A DNA stretch of 57,268 bases, taken from the IMG/VR virus record IMGVR_UViG_3300021964_000075, positions 1-57,268 of that record; one strand, written 5' to 3'. A model generated the notes under the pieces. It was not told where the DNA came from. It did not search any database and saw only the letters and a list, made by a program, of their open reading frames with translations. Below, in pieces: positions 35,171 through 43,424 of the stretch. The stretch's first letter is position 1, and each line of letters opens with the position of its first letter. Source of the stretch: a virus. A program made the position numbers and the translations under genes.

Positions 35171-35758
35171 ATGGCTATTCAGATTTCAGGAACTACTGTT
35201 ATTGACAACAGTAGGAATATCACTAATTTTGAATCTGTTTCTGGTAATGGAGTAGCTACTCAGGCAGAGGCCGAAGCAGGTACAAATAATGATCAAGTAA
35301 TGACCCCATTAAGGGTCACACAAGCAATCGCAGCTGCAGGAGGCGGTATGGTAGACGACGACATTAACTGGTCAGGGTGCAATGTAGGATGTGCCGTCAG
35401 AGGTGGCGGTAATGTATTCCGTAAAACTACAGGACTCATTTGGATTGTAGCACCATCAACAACACAAGTAGGTTCCACATGGCCTATGGGTTATTGTAAT
35501 GGTGAGGGTGGTGCTACTCCAAATCAAGCCCAAAGAATCACTGGTCGTTCCGGGTGGTTTATTCCTGATCTAGGAATGCTTCAATGTGGTTATGCATGTA
35601 GAACTTATTGGGACAGTTACTCCACGACCAGCTACTGGAGTTCTACTGAGTTCACTACCAGCACTGCGTACGTTGTGTTCTTTAATAGTGGCGGCGCGCT
35701 CGGCGGCAATAAGAGCGGCATCCGCTGTGTTCGTCCGTTTCGGGTCGTGTGCTATTGA
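35171..35758 (+). CDS. DGR target: variable C-type-lectin-fold adhesin
   Basis: 195 residues. N-terminal fibre-association part (IQISGTTVIDNSRNI, then TQAEAEAGTNNDQVMTPLRVTQAI). The C-terminal about 120 residues have the FGE/DUF1566-like C-type lectin pattern used by DGR variable proteins: TGLIWIV, W.P..GML, YWSSTE, AY.V.F..G, and closing CVRPFR. The variable repeat spans codons 151-191. Compared with the template, 17 codons differ, all non-synonymous; most are template Asn codons (AAY) now encoding T, S, F, V, G, L or R. A strong ribosome binding site (GGGAGGG) lies 7 nt upstream. Located directly after the collagen-like fibre gene, so probably the receptor-binding tip or a baseplate adhesin. 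Confidence 0.93.
   Translation: MAIQISGTTVIDNSRNITNFESVSGNGVATQAEAEAGTNNDQVMTPLRVTQAIAAAGGGMVDDDINWSGCNVGCAVRGGGNVFRKTTGLIWIVAPSTTQVGSTWPMGYCNGEGGATPNQAQRITGRSGWFIPDLGMLQCGYACRTYWDSYSTTSYWSSTEFTTSTAYVVFFNSGGALGGNKSGIRCVRPFRVVCY
35621..35744 (+). repeat. DGR variable repeat (VR)
   Basis: 124 bp aligned without gaps to TR at 36292-36415 (offset 671). 98 positions are identical and 26 differ; at every one of the 26 the TR base is A (26 of 47 TR adenines). The 3' end (35725-35744) is 20 bp identical to TR and contains no A, as expected of an initiation/homing region protected from adenine mutagenesis. VR ends 14 nt before the target stop codon. Confidence 0.96.
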
Positions 35759-35799
35759 ACTTTGTACTTTGATTTTTGTATTTTGTAACGAGATTTTTT

Positions 35800-36135
35800 A
35801 TGGTAGAAGAATTGAAAATATATAAAGATACAAGTGAATTAGTTAAAAGAGTTTTTATAATAGTTAAAAATTTTCCTAGAGATTATAAGTATACTATTGG
35901 ATCTAGAATTCAAAATACTGCATTAGATTGTGTTGAGTTGATTTATAAAGCATCTAGACATAAACAAAAGGAAAAAGACTTAGATGAGTTAGTATCTTCT
36001 TTAGATTTTTTATCTTATTTAATTAGAATTTCTAAAGATATGAATATCATTACTGAAAAACAATATGCTCTTTATATTGAAAGAAGTGTTCCTTGTGTAA
36101 AACAAGCATCAGGATGGTTGAGGTCTGCTAAATAG
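35800..36135 (+). CDS. avd: Avd accessory variability determinant (four-helix bundle)
   Basis: 111 residues from ATG 35800 (an upstream in-frame ATG at 35776 adds 8 hydrophobic residues and is less likely). Helical pattern of the four-helix-bundle/Avd family: ELVKRVFIIVKNFPRDYKYTIGSRIQNTALDCVELIYKA, then LVSSLDFLSYLIRISKDMNIITEKQYALYIE. Avd forms a positively charged pentamer that binds the RT and the template RNA and is required for mutagenic homing in the Bordetella phage system. Its place between VR and TR is the canonical one. Confidence 0.88.
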   Translation: MVEELKIYKDTSELVKRVFIIVKNFPRDYKYTIGSRIQNTALDCVELIYKASRHKQKEKDLDELVSSLDFLSYLIRISKDMNIITEKQYALYIERSVPCVKQASGWLRSAK

Positions 36136-36291
36136 TTGAGTCATTCATAATGAGCAGAATATTATTTCATCAAGAAATAGTAGTGTACTCAACTCACGCG
36201 ATTTTCATACCTTAATCGGGTAAAAGTTTTAAATTATATTTAAAACACTTTCTTCTAAAGAGAAACATGTGAATGAAAATCAAATTGATGT
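36135..36291 (+). ncRNA. DGR RNA leader upstream of TR
   Basis: Non-coding A/U-rich stretch between avd and TR. It contains a long-range pair GTTGAGT (36135-36141) with ACTCAAC (36187-36193) and a perfect 9-bp hairpin GTTTTAAAT / ATTTAAAAC (36226-36246, loop TAT). In studied DGRs the RNA flanking TR is needed for priming and RT/Avd binding; a structured role here is inferred from position. Confidence 0.4.
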
Positions 36292-36415
36292 TCCACGAAC
36301 AACTACTGGAGTTCTACTGAGAACAATACCAACAATGCGTACAATGTGAACTTTAATAATGGCAACACGAACAACAACAATAAGAACAACATCAACTGTG
36401 TTCGTCCGTTTCGGG
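36292..36415 (+). repeat. DGR template repeat (TR)
   Basis: 124-bp template copied into VR with adenine mutagenesis. In the VR frame it is rich in AAY codons (18 of 41) placed at the lectin surface positions, with structural codons (Y-W-S-S-T-E, CVRPFR) kept. Same-frame reading runs into GAG TGA, and the RT start lies 12 nt after TR. Transcribed on the plus strand with avd and RT. Confidence 0.96.
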
Positions 36416-36426
36416 AGTGAGAAGTT

Positions 36427-37467
36427 ATGAATGACATCACATTTGAAGAAGTTGTAACAGCATATTACGACTGCAGAAGAAATAAAAGAAATACATCACA
36501 ACAATTAGAATTTGAGTTTCATCTAGAAAAAAATCTCTGGAAACTTTATGAAGAACTAAATCAAGAAATTTTTATTCCAGAAGCACATAATTTTTTCATC
36601 ATAACACATCCCAAACCAAGAGAAGTTTGGTGCTCAAATTTTAGAGATAGAATAGTTCATCATTTAATTTATAATAGAACAAATTATATTGAGAGTGACT
36701 ATATTGATAATACTTTTGCATGTTTAAGAGGAAAAGGAACTTTAAGATGTGCTCAAAAAGTACAAAAAACTATGAGATCTTTATGGAAAGATAAAGATAA
36801 TTACAAATTTCTTCATGTTGACATTGCAAACTTTTTTGTTTCCATTGATAGAGAAATTATTAAGAAGCAATTATATCCAAAAATAGAAAATGAAACTACA
36901 ATAAAGTTAATAGAAATATTTTTAAATCAAAGTCCCACAGAAAACTATTATTATACTGGTGATCCAAAACTTAAAGAATTAATACCTGATAGAAAATCAT
37001 TATTTGGGAAATCTACTGGTCTTACTATTGGAAATTTGACATCTCAAATTTTTGCCAATCATTACTTAAATGAATTTGACTGGTACTGTAAAGAAAATAT
37101 ATCTCAATATTACTTTAGGTATATGGATGATTTATTATTTTTTATTCATAAAGATCAAAAAATATATCAAATTATTGATGATATTAATGATTATTTGGCA
37201 ACTTTAAATATGACTTTAAATTCATCAAAAACAAAACATAATAAACTTGAGCATGGTGTGAATTTTGTTGGATACTTTATTAGACCTTTCTGCAAATATG
37301 TAAGAAATTCAACTAAACAGAGAGCAAAATTGGCAACAGAATGGCAATCAATTAATTCATATTATGGACTCATGAGACAAGCAAACTGTTATAATTTAAG
37401 AAAAAAGATTGCTATTCAAAACAATATAAATATGATAAAATATGAAAAACTGAATCAATTAATATGA
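36427..37467 (+). CDS. DGR reverse transcriptase
   Basis: 346 residues, group-II-intron-like RT of the DGR clade. Motifs: RDRIVHHLIYN (motif 2 region, about 77-87), HVDIANFFVSID with catalytic Asp132, GLTIGNLTSQIFAN at 198-211 (the GxxxGNLxSQ form with SQ typical of DGR RTs), YMDD at 232-235 with the two catalytic Asp, and HGVNFVGYFI. Together with Avd it makes adenine-mutated cDNA from the TR RNA that replaces VR. The ribosome binding site GGGAGTGAG overlaps the end of TR. The stop overlaps the next start (ATGA), coupling it to the downstream modification operon. AT-rich like avd. Confidence 0.96.
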   Translation: MNDITFEEVVTAYYDCRRNKRNTSQQLEFEFHLEKNLWKLYEELNQEIFIPEAHNFFIITHPKPREVWCSNFRDRIVHHLIYNRTNYIESDYIDNTFACLRGKGTLRCAQKVQKTMRSLWKDKDNYKFLHVDIANFFVSIDREIIKKQLYPKIENETTIKLIEIFLNQSPTENYYYTGDPKLKELIPDRKSLFGKSTGLTIGNLTSQIFANHYLNEFDWYCKENISQYYFRYMDDLLFFIHKDQKIYQIIDDINDYLATLNMTLNSSKTKHNKLEHGVNFVGYFIRPFCKYVRNSTKQRAKLATEWQSINSYYGLMRQANCYNLRKKIAIQNNINMIKYEKLNQLI

Positions 37468-38090
37468 ACTTGATAAGCATTTATTCAACTCCAATTTGGC
37501 AAACAGAATATCCAGAATTTGAAGAAAATAAGACACAATTTATTCAAGCAATAAGAGACTTAAAAGAAAAAAGTCCAGAAGGAATTAATAAATCAAATCT
37601 TTTTGGATATCATTCTTCTGAAAGAATTCATGAAGAAGAACCAAGAATTCATCCATTACTTCAATATGTTGGAGAAACGGTAGTTAAGGCAGCAGAAGAT
37701 CTTGGTTTTATTTCAGTTGATGTTGCATTGACTTCTGTTTGGTTTAATATTAATGATAGTCGTCAGTGTATGAATGCAGAACATACTCATGGAGATACAT
37801 TTTCTGGAGTATTTTATCTCAAAGCACCAGAAGGTAGTGGTAAATTAGTTTTGCAAAATCCAGGAATTAACAGATTGTGGCAAGGACTTTCTTTGGTTGA
37901 AAAGAAAAATCAATTTACTGGAGAAAAGATTAGTATTGCTCCAGTAGAAGGTAATATTGTAATATTCCCTTCATATCTTCCTCATTGGGTAGAACCTAAT
38001 GATCATGATGATGAAAGAATTTCAATTTCTTTCAATGCAATTTGCTTACCTGAAGGTTCACTTGGAGTTCCTCAACAAAATGCAGAATAA
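37464..38090 (+). CDS. 2OG-Fe(II) oxygenase family protein
   Basis: 208 residues, start overlapping the RT stop by 4 nt. H107-x-H109-G-D111 (AEHTHGDTFSGVFYLK) gives the HxD metal motif, H174 (LPHWVEP) is the distal ligand, and the Arg in DDERISISF would bind 2-oxoglutarate. This phage family hydroxylates unknown substrates. Being co-translated with the DGR RT suggests it is expressed with the adhesin diversification genes; acting on adhesin or glycan is inference. Confidence 0.8.
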   Translation: MNLISIYSTPIWQTEYPEFEENKTQFIQAIRDLKEKSPEGINKSNLFGYHSSERIHEEEPRIHPLLQYVGETVVKAAEDLGFISVDVALTSVWFNINDSRQCMNAEHTHGDTFSGVFYLKAPEGSGKLVLQNPGINRLWQGLSLVEKKNQFTGEKISIAPVEGNIVIFPSYLPHWVEPNDHDDERISISFNAICLPEGSLGVPQQNAE

Positions 38091-38889
38091 GCAATATTAT
38101 TTTATCTCTGGACTTCCAAGATCAGGTTCTACACTACTTTCTGGAATATTAAAACAAAATCCAGAGTTTTATGCAGATATAACTTCGCCAGTATCTGGAA
38201 TTATTCAAAGCACAATTAATGGAATTACTGGAAGTGAAAATAATCATAATGTCAATGAAGAAAGAAGAAAATCTGTTATTCATGGAATCTTTGATGGTTA
38301 TTACTCATCCATAGAAAACCCAGTAATTTTTGATACTTCAAGAGGATGGACAAGTCAAACACCAACACTTAAAGCACTTTTTCCTTACACCAAAATCTTA
38401 TGTTGTGTAAGAGATATTGGATGGATTTTGGATTCCTTTGAAAGAATTTCTGCAAAAAATCCATTTCATACAAATACATTAATTGCACAAGAACACAATA
38501 CAAATGTCTTTTCAAGATGTGATGCAATGATGAGTAAAGAAGGTGGAATAGTCATGAGTGTCTGGGCACTACTTCATGAAGGTTATGCAATGAATCCGAA
38601 TATGATTAAGTTGATTGAATATGAGGACTTGTGTAAGACTCCAGAGAAAACTATAAGATCAATTTACAAATTCATTGATAAACCATACTATGATCATGAT
38701 TTTGATAATGTAGAATACTCAAATGAAAATTTTGATTTATCATGCAATCTAAAAGACCTACACACAGTAAAGAGAAAAGTAGAGTGGATTGAGAGAAAAT
38801 CTATTTTACCTCAAGATGTTTGGGAAAAGTATTCTAATATGGAATTCTGGAGACAAACAAACAAAAAACCTACATTAGATTATAACTGA
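38080..38889 (+). CDS. Sulfotransferase
   Basis: 269 residues from ATG 38080 (overlaps the previous gene by 11 nt; upstream in-frame ATGs lie deep inside the oxygenase gene). PAPS-dependent sulfotransferase signature: YYFISGLPRSGSTLLSGIL at residues about 6-24 is the 5'-phosphosulfate loop, and ILCCVRDIGWILDSF (about 105-119) the 3'-phosphate binding segment; IEYEDLC.TPEKTI.SIY..I follows. It would transfer sulfate from host PAPS to a sugar or protein hydroxyl. Confidence 0.85.
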   Translation: MQNKQYYFISGLPRSGSTLLSGILKQNPEFYADITSPVSGIIQSTINGITGSENNHNVNEERRKSVIHGIFDGYYSSIENPVIFDTSRGWTSQTPTLKALFPYTKILCCVRDIGWILDSFERISAKNPFHTNTLIAQEHNTNVFSRCDAMMSKEGGIVMSVWALLHEGYAMNPNMIKLIEYEDLCKTPEKTIRSIYKFIDKPYYDHDFDNVEYSNENFDLSCNLKDLHTVKRKVEWIERKSILPQDVWEKYSNMEFWRQTNKKPTLDYN

Positions 38890-38890
38890 C

Positions 38891-40603
38891 ATGAACATTT
38901 TAGGACTTTATGGTGGATTTGATTGGGATGCAAATAAATCCTTTGATGAATATCAAGATCTAACATGGACACATGATTCAGGAGCAACACTAATTTCTAA
39001 TGAAAATCATGTTACAAGTATTTCACAAGAAAGACTTACCAGAATTAAATACGATGGAAACTTTCCACAGAATTCAGTAGATTATTGTTTATCAGCCGGA
39101 AATTTATCTTATGAAGATATTGATTTAGTTTGTGTTCCTTCAATGTGTCTTACTATTTGGTATAAACAATATTATGAGGGAACCATTCATACCAAATTAA
39201 ATACATTATTTCCCAATGCAAAACTAAAGTTTGTTTCTCATCACTTAAGTCATGCAGCATCTGCAGTATTCTCATCAGATTTTAATGAGGGTTCTTTTTT
39301 AGTTCTTGATGGTGCTGGTTCACTTTTATATGCTCATAATTACCAAGATGTAAAGCATGTTGAGACTAATTCAATAGGATATTTTAATAAAGAAAAAGGA
39401 ATTTTTAGATTCTTTCCAGGTCTTCCAAATGTCAATGAATTTGGTTCTTATTATCACTCATTGTCCCACAAAATCTATTGTGAAAAAATACAAAGACAAA
39501 TTAATGGTCATGATGAAAAATATAGAGAATCTTGGGATGGTAAAATCATGGGACTTTCTGCATATGGAAGTCATTTAAACTTTACAGAAGAACTCAAAGA
39601 CTATCAACTCTCAAAAGATCTTGTTTATGAAGATGTTCCTTATGTGACTTTTGATAGTAGACCCTATAAAGAAAATCATACCTTTAAAAATCCAGATGAA
39701 AAAGCATATATTCTCCAAAGAAATTTTGAATGTGCTTTGATTGATTATGTAACCGAACTGAAAGAAAAATCATATCTTGATGATTATATTTGTCTTGCTG
39801 GTGGTTCTTTCCTAAATGTTCTTGGGAATAGTCTTTTAAAACAAAGTGGTTTATTTGAAGATATTCATGTTCCACCATATCCAAATGATGTAGGACTACA
39901 TTTTGGTGCTGCTTGTTTTGGCGCATTCCAAAATAAAGAAGAAATTAATCTTCCAAATAATATTGCACTTCTTGGGAAAGAATATACACAAGACACTATT
40001 GAACAACAATTAATAAGAGGTGATCTGAACTATCAGAAGTATGAAAGCTTTGAAGAACTTTGTGATTTTACTGCAAAGGAACTCAATAAAAACAAAATTA
40101 TTGGCTGGTTCCAGAATAGAAGTGAATTTGGTCCAAGAGCATTAGGATCTAGATCACTTCTAATGCATCCTGGTCCAGCAAAAAATAAGGACATCATGAA
40201 CTCTAGAGTGAAACATAGAGAATACTGGAGACCTTTTGCTGGTATTATTCTTGAAGAACATCTTAATGATTACTTTGAAGAAGATTTCTGTTCTCCTTAT
40301 ATGTTGTATTCACTTACAGTAAAAGAAGAAAAGAGAGGTGAGATTGCTGCCATTACTCATGTAGATAATACCTGTAGAATTCAAACAGTTACCAAAGAAC
40401 TTCAACCAGAAGTTACTACATTGATTCAAAAGTTTAAAGAAGTTTCTGGTATTCCTGTAGTTCTTAACACTTCATTTAATGATAACGGAGAACCTATCGT
40501 AGAAACACCAGAAGATGCGATCAAGGCATTTAATAATCTTGATATTGATTACTTGGTCATTGGAAACTATATTGTCAAAAAAAATGAGGTTGTATATTCA
40601 TGA
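38891..40603 (+). CDS. Carbamoyltransferase (NodU/CmcH family)
   Basis: 570 residues. N-terminal Kae1-like domain with HHLSHAASAVFSS (about 116-128; metal-binding His) and LVLDGAGS; C-terminal domain with GWFQNRSEFGPRALGSRSLLMHP (about 412-434) and NTSFNDNGEPIVETPEDA (ATP/carbamoyl-adenylate site). These enzymes use carbamoyl phosphate and ATP to carbamoylate a sugar hydroxyl, as in Nod factors and cephamycins. Starts 1 nt after the sulfotransferase stop, inside the same operon. Confidence 0.92.
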   Translation: MNILGLYGGFDWDANKSFDEYQDLTWTHDSGATLISNENHVTSISQERLTRIKYDGNFPQNSVDYCLSAGNLSYEDIDLVCVPSMCLTIWYKQYYEGTIHTKLNTLFPNAKLKFVSHHLSHAASAVFSSDFNEGSFLVLDGAGSLLYAHNYQDVKHVETNSIGYFNKEKGIFRFFPGLPNVNEFGSYYHSLSHKIYCEKIQRQINGHDEKYRESWDGKIMGLSAYGSHLNFTEELKDYQLSKDLVYEDVPYVTFDSRPYKENHTFKNPDEKAYILQRNFECALIDYVTELKEKSYLDDYICLAGGSFLNVLGNSLLKQSGLFEDIHVPPYPNDVGLHFGAACFGAFQNKEEINLPNNIALLGKEYTQDTIEQQLIRGDLNYQKYESFEELCDFTAKELNKNKIIGWFQNRSEFGPRALGSRSLLMHPGPAKNKDIMNSRVKHREYWRPFAGIILEEHLNDYFEEDFCSPYMLYSLTVKEEKRGEIAAITHVDNTCRIQTVTKELQPEVTTLIQKFKEVSGIPVVLNTSFNDNGEPIVETPEDAIKAFNNLDIDYLVIGNYIVKKNEVVYS

Positions 40604-41391
40604 AACCAATACATGTATTTTTAAGACACTGCTATTATTCCAAACTTCAAGAACTTCCAACAAGGAACAGACCAGTTTGGTTCAACAAAGAAAAGGTATT
40701 TGAGAACTTTAAGAACACAATAGATCCAGAACTTGCTGATTATACTATTGTGTATGATGAACACTTTGGTACTGTTGAAGATACTTTTCTTAAAGATGAA
40801 AAGAATGTAGAAATTATCAACTGTGGAAAAGAGACTACAAGTTTCTTAAAGACACTGGATATTGTTCAATCTAAAAAATTTAATGATAATAAGATTATAT
40901 ATTTTTTAGAAGACGATTATCTACATCGTCCAAACTGGTGTAGTGTAATTCTTGAAGGATTAAATGTTAAACAATTTGATATCAGTTATATTAGTCTAAC
41001 TGACTTTGATTTTCTTTATGGTTTTGAGGAATACAATAAACTCTTACATACTAAAACCACTCATTGGAAGTCTTCTAGTGGAACAACAAATACTTTTGCA
41101 ACTAGATATAAGACACTAAAGGAAGATTTGGATGTTCATAAGCATTATTCATTGAATCCTTATATTCCAGAATTGGACGGACAAAAAATGATTGATCATG
41201 AGTTTTCAATTGATTTTGATAAGTTTGTTCAATTATTGGCAGAAAGAGATAGATTATTAATTTCTCCCATTCCGGGATATGCAACTCATTGTCAATATGG
41301 TAAAGAAATTGCAGATCACTTGTCTCCATGTATCAGGTGGGAAGACTATCTAAATATTCCCAAATCAAATAATACTTTATTATATTCATGA
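40600..41391 (+). CDS. Glycosyltransferase-like protein (GT-A-like)
   Basis: 263 residues, overlapping both neighbours by 4 nt. KIIYFLEDDYLHRPNWCSVILEG (about 103-125) looks like the nucleotide-sugar DxD region of GT-A glycosyltransferases; HWKSSSGTTNTFATRY follows. Substrate unknown. The operon context (sulfate, carbamoyl, second glycosyltransferase) supports a glycan role. Confidence 0.6.
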   Translation: MKPIHVFLRHCYYSKLQELPTRNRPVWFNKEKVFENFKNTIDPELADYTIVYDEHFGTVEDTFLKDEKNVEIINCGKETTSFLKTLDIVQSKKFNDNKIIYFLEDDYLHRPNWCSVILEGLNVKQFDISYISLTDFDFLYGFEEYNKLLHTKTTHWKSSSGTTNTFATRYKTLKEDLDVHKHYSLNPYIPELDGQKMIDHEFSIDFDKFVQLLAERDRLLISPIPGYATHCQYGKEIADHLSPCIRWEDYLNIPKSNNTLLYS

Positions 41392-42404
41392 GTACTGTAA
41401 TTGTTATTAGTGGTGGAGTCGGGAGAGCAATAGCAGCAATACCAGCACTTCTAAAATATCATAAAAATCATCTAGATGAAGAGTGGTATGTGATGGTTCA
41501 TGGTTGGGATTTTATGTTCTGGGGATTTCCAGAACTTCAGGAAAGAACATTTAATCCTGATGATAAGTCGGTGTTTAAAAATTACTTTTGGAATGCTACT
41601 AAAGTTCTCTCACCAGAACCATATTGTCTTCCTGCATACTATAGGAATGAGATCTCATTAAGAGAAGCATTTGATATTCAAATTAATGGTTCCACTGATG
41701 AAGATTTACCAGAGATGCAATTAAAACTCTCTATGACTGAAATTAGAAATGGTCATAGAGTCATTGCAGAAGCAAAGAACCAACAAAAGAAAAATAAAAC
41801 CATAGTAATTCAACCTTATGGAAGTGCGGCACTCATGTGTCCATTAGAAATCTATGACGAAACTTTAAGATCCATTCCACAAAAAATGTATCTTACTCTG
41901 GTCAAAAAACTATCAAAAGATTATAATATCATCTATATGGGTGCAAAGGAGTTTTATGATGGAAAAACATATAAACCAGATCCAGATCCATCATTAAGAG
42001 ACTGGGCAGGAGTGATTAAAGTGGCAGACTATTTTATTGGGTGTGACAGTTGTGGACAACACTTTGCAAAGGCAGTAGGTCAAAATGCCTCTGTAATGGT
42101 TGCAGGAACCCATAAGAACAACACCACATACCCTGATACATTTCATATCATTGAGAGGGATCATAAGTTTCACCCAGATGCTATGAGAGTTTCACAAATT
42201 CAAGGACAACTTTCTACAAGATTGAATGAAGAAAGGTATATGTTCACTGATGAAGAGATTGAGAGCGCCTATCAAACTATTATTCAAAGGATTGAAGGTG
42301 AAAAGAAAGTTGAGATTAATGAGATTGAAGAATGGAAAACCAATTTGAATCCTCCTAGTCCTGGGAGGATTCAGTTAGATCAACAAAATTTACTTTATGA
42401 CTAA
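41388..42404 (+). CDS. GT-B/GT9-like glycosyltransferase
   Basis: 338 residues. Opening VIVISGGVGRAIAAIPALLKYHK (Rossmann-like first strand and helix), and later NKTIVIQPYGSAALM.PLEIYDE and VADYFIGCDSCGQHFAKAVG (about 215-240), as in heptosyltransferase-type GT-B folds where a Gly-rich turn and acidic residue bind the nucleotide sugar. Ends with PPSPGRIQLD, encoded over an inverted repeat (CTCCTAGTCCTGGGAG). Overlaps the previous gene by 4 nt. Confidence 0.62.
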   Translation: MSTVIVISGGVGRAIAAIPALLKYHKNHLDEEWYVMVHGWDFMFWGFPELQERTFNPDDKSVFKNYFWNATKVLSPEPYCLPAYYRNEISLREAFDIQINGSTDEDLPEMQLKLSMTEIRNGHRVIAEAKNQQKKNKTIVIQPYGSAALMCPLEIYDETLRSIPQKMYLTLVKKLSKDYNIIYMGAKEFYDGKTYKPDPDPSLRDWAGVIKVADYFIGCDSCGQHFAKAVGQNASVMVAGTHKNNTTYPDTFHIIERDHKFHPDAMRVSQIQGQLSTRLNEERYMFTDEEIESAYQTIIQRIEGEKKVEINEIEEWKTNLNPPSPGRIQLDQQNLLYD

Positions 42405-42406
42405 TT

Positions 42407-43048
42407 ATGAGTAGTGAAATTTGCAAATATTCAAATTCTAATTGGATCATAGAAACTCAATATGATCAACTGGATCTATTAAAAGGTTTTTTGGATTCAA
42501 ATGAAGGTGTTTCTTATAAAAAAGGATTAAGTACATCGGGTAATGCGGATCAACATTGGTTTCTTGGGAGGGGTGCTAATTACTTAAAGAATAAAACTTT
42601 TATAAAAATACACAAATCAATATCTAAAATAATATCTAAAGAACTAAATGATCATTCTCTTTTAGATGTTGATATATTTTTGAAACCAACTAATTCTTGG
42701 GAAGTTACTGGTAAAAAAGGAGGTTTTCATACAATTCATGAGCATTCATCTTCCCATGAAGTGATTTGCACAGTAATATACACACAAGTTCCTGAAACGA
42801 TAACTGATACAAATATTGAAGGTCATGTTTATTTTGTAATGTCTGCCGATAGGAAATCGGAATTTTACTCATCCGTTCCAAAAGCAGTAAATATTAAACC
42901 AGAACTTGGTAAAATGATTATATTTCCTTCTCATATGTTACATGGGGTTTATCCATATCCAGAAGGAAATCGTCAATCTTTTAATATGGATTTTTTTATG
43001 ATACCTTTGGATCAAATGCAAAATAAAACCTCATTGAGTTATGATTAA
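42407..43048 (+). CDS. 2OG-Fe(II) oxygenase-like protein
   Basis: 213 residues. GGFHTIHEHSSSHEVICTVIYTQVPE (about 106-131) and GKMIIFPSHMLHGVYPYPEGNRQSFNMDFFM (distal His and Arg) have the layout of phage putative 2OG-Fe(II) oxygenases. Third such enzyme in the window. Overlaps the next gene by 8 nt. Confidence 0.68.
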   Translation: MSSEICKYSNSNWIIETQYDQLDLLKGFLDSNEGVSYKKGLSTSGNADQHWFLGRGANYLKNKTFIKIHKSISKIISKELNDHSLLDVDIFLKPTNSWEVTGKKGGFHTIHEHSSSHEVICTVIYTQVPETITDTNIEGHVYFVMSADRKSEFYSSVPKAVNIKPELGKMIIFPSHMLHGVYPYPEGNRQSFNMDFFMIPLDQMQNKTSLSYD

Positions 43049-43403
43049 AGTTCCTATTTCAGTTGGAGAATTGTTGGACAAAATCACAATACTCCAAATC
43101 AAATCAGAAAAAACAAATAATCAATTTGTTCATAAAGAACTTAAAGAACTCATACAGACTGCAAAATCTACTAATGTTTATAATGAGGAATATCTCAATC
43201 AACTAAAAGATGTAAATTCTACATTATGGGTTGTTGAAGATGACTTAAGAGTTCTTGAGAAACAACAAAGATTTGATGATCACTTTATTCAACTTGCAAG
43301 GTTGGTTTACACTACCAATGACGAGAGGTCTTTCATCAAAAGAGAAATAAATAAAAGATATAATTCCACTTATCAAGAAGTGAAACTATATACAAATAAA
43401 TAA
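43041..43403 (+). CDS. DUF6165-like small protein
   Basis: 120 residues. The opening VPISVGELLDKITILQIKSEK, followed by paired helices (HKELKELIQ..., LKDVNSTLWVVEDDLRVLEKQQRFDD) and VYTTNDERSFIKREINKRYNS, matches a family found in LPS-type gene clusters and cyanophages; function unknown. It closes the RT-linked operon. Confidence 0.68.
   Translation: MIKVPISVGELLDKITILQIKSEKTNNQFVHKELKELIQTAKSTNVYNEEYLNQLKDVNSTLWVVEDDLRVLEKQQRFDDHFIQLARLVYTTNDERSFIKREINKRYNSTYQEVKLYTNK
43396..43402 (+). promoter_or_regulatory. Late promoter
   Basis: ATAAATA at the end of the DUF6165-like gene, 22 nt before the start at 43425. Confidence 0.5.
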
Positions 43404-43424
43404 TCCAACAAGTACATTATAAAA

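Noticed and set aside
35776-35799. Upstream start for Avd (8 extra residues, MYFVTRFF)
   Set aside because: The extra residues are hydrophobic and lie in the T-rich leader; ATG 35800 gives the usual Avd length.
36427-37467. RT as a group II intron or retron enzyme
   Set aside because: No intron RNA domains V/VI or maturase region and no msr/msd-type RNA; the GNLTSQ motif plus TR/VR and Avd place it with DGRs.
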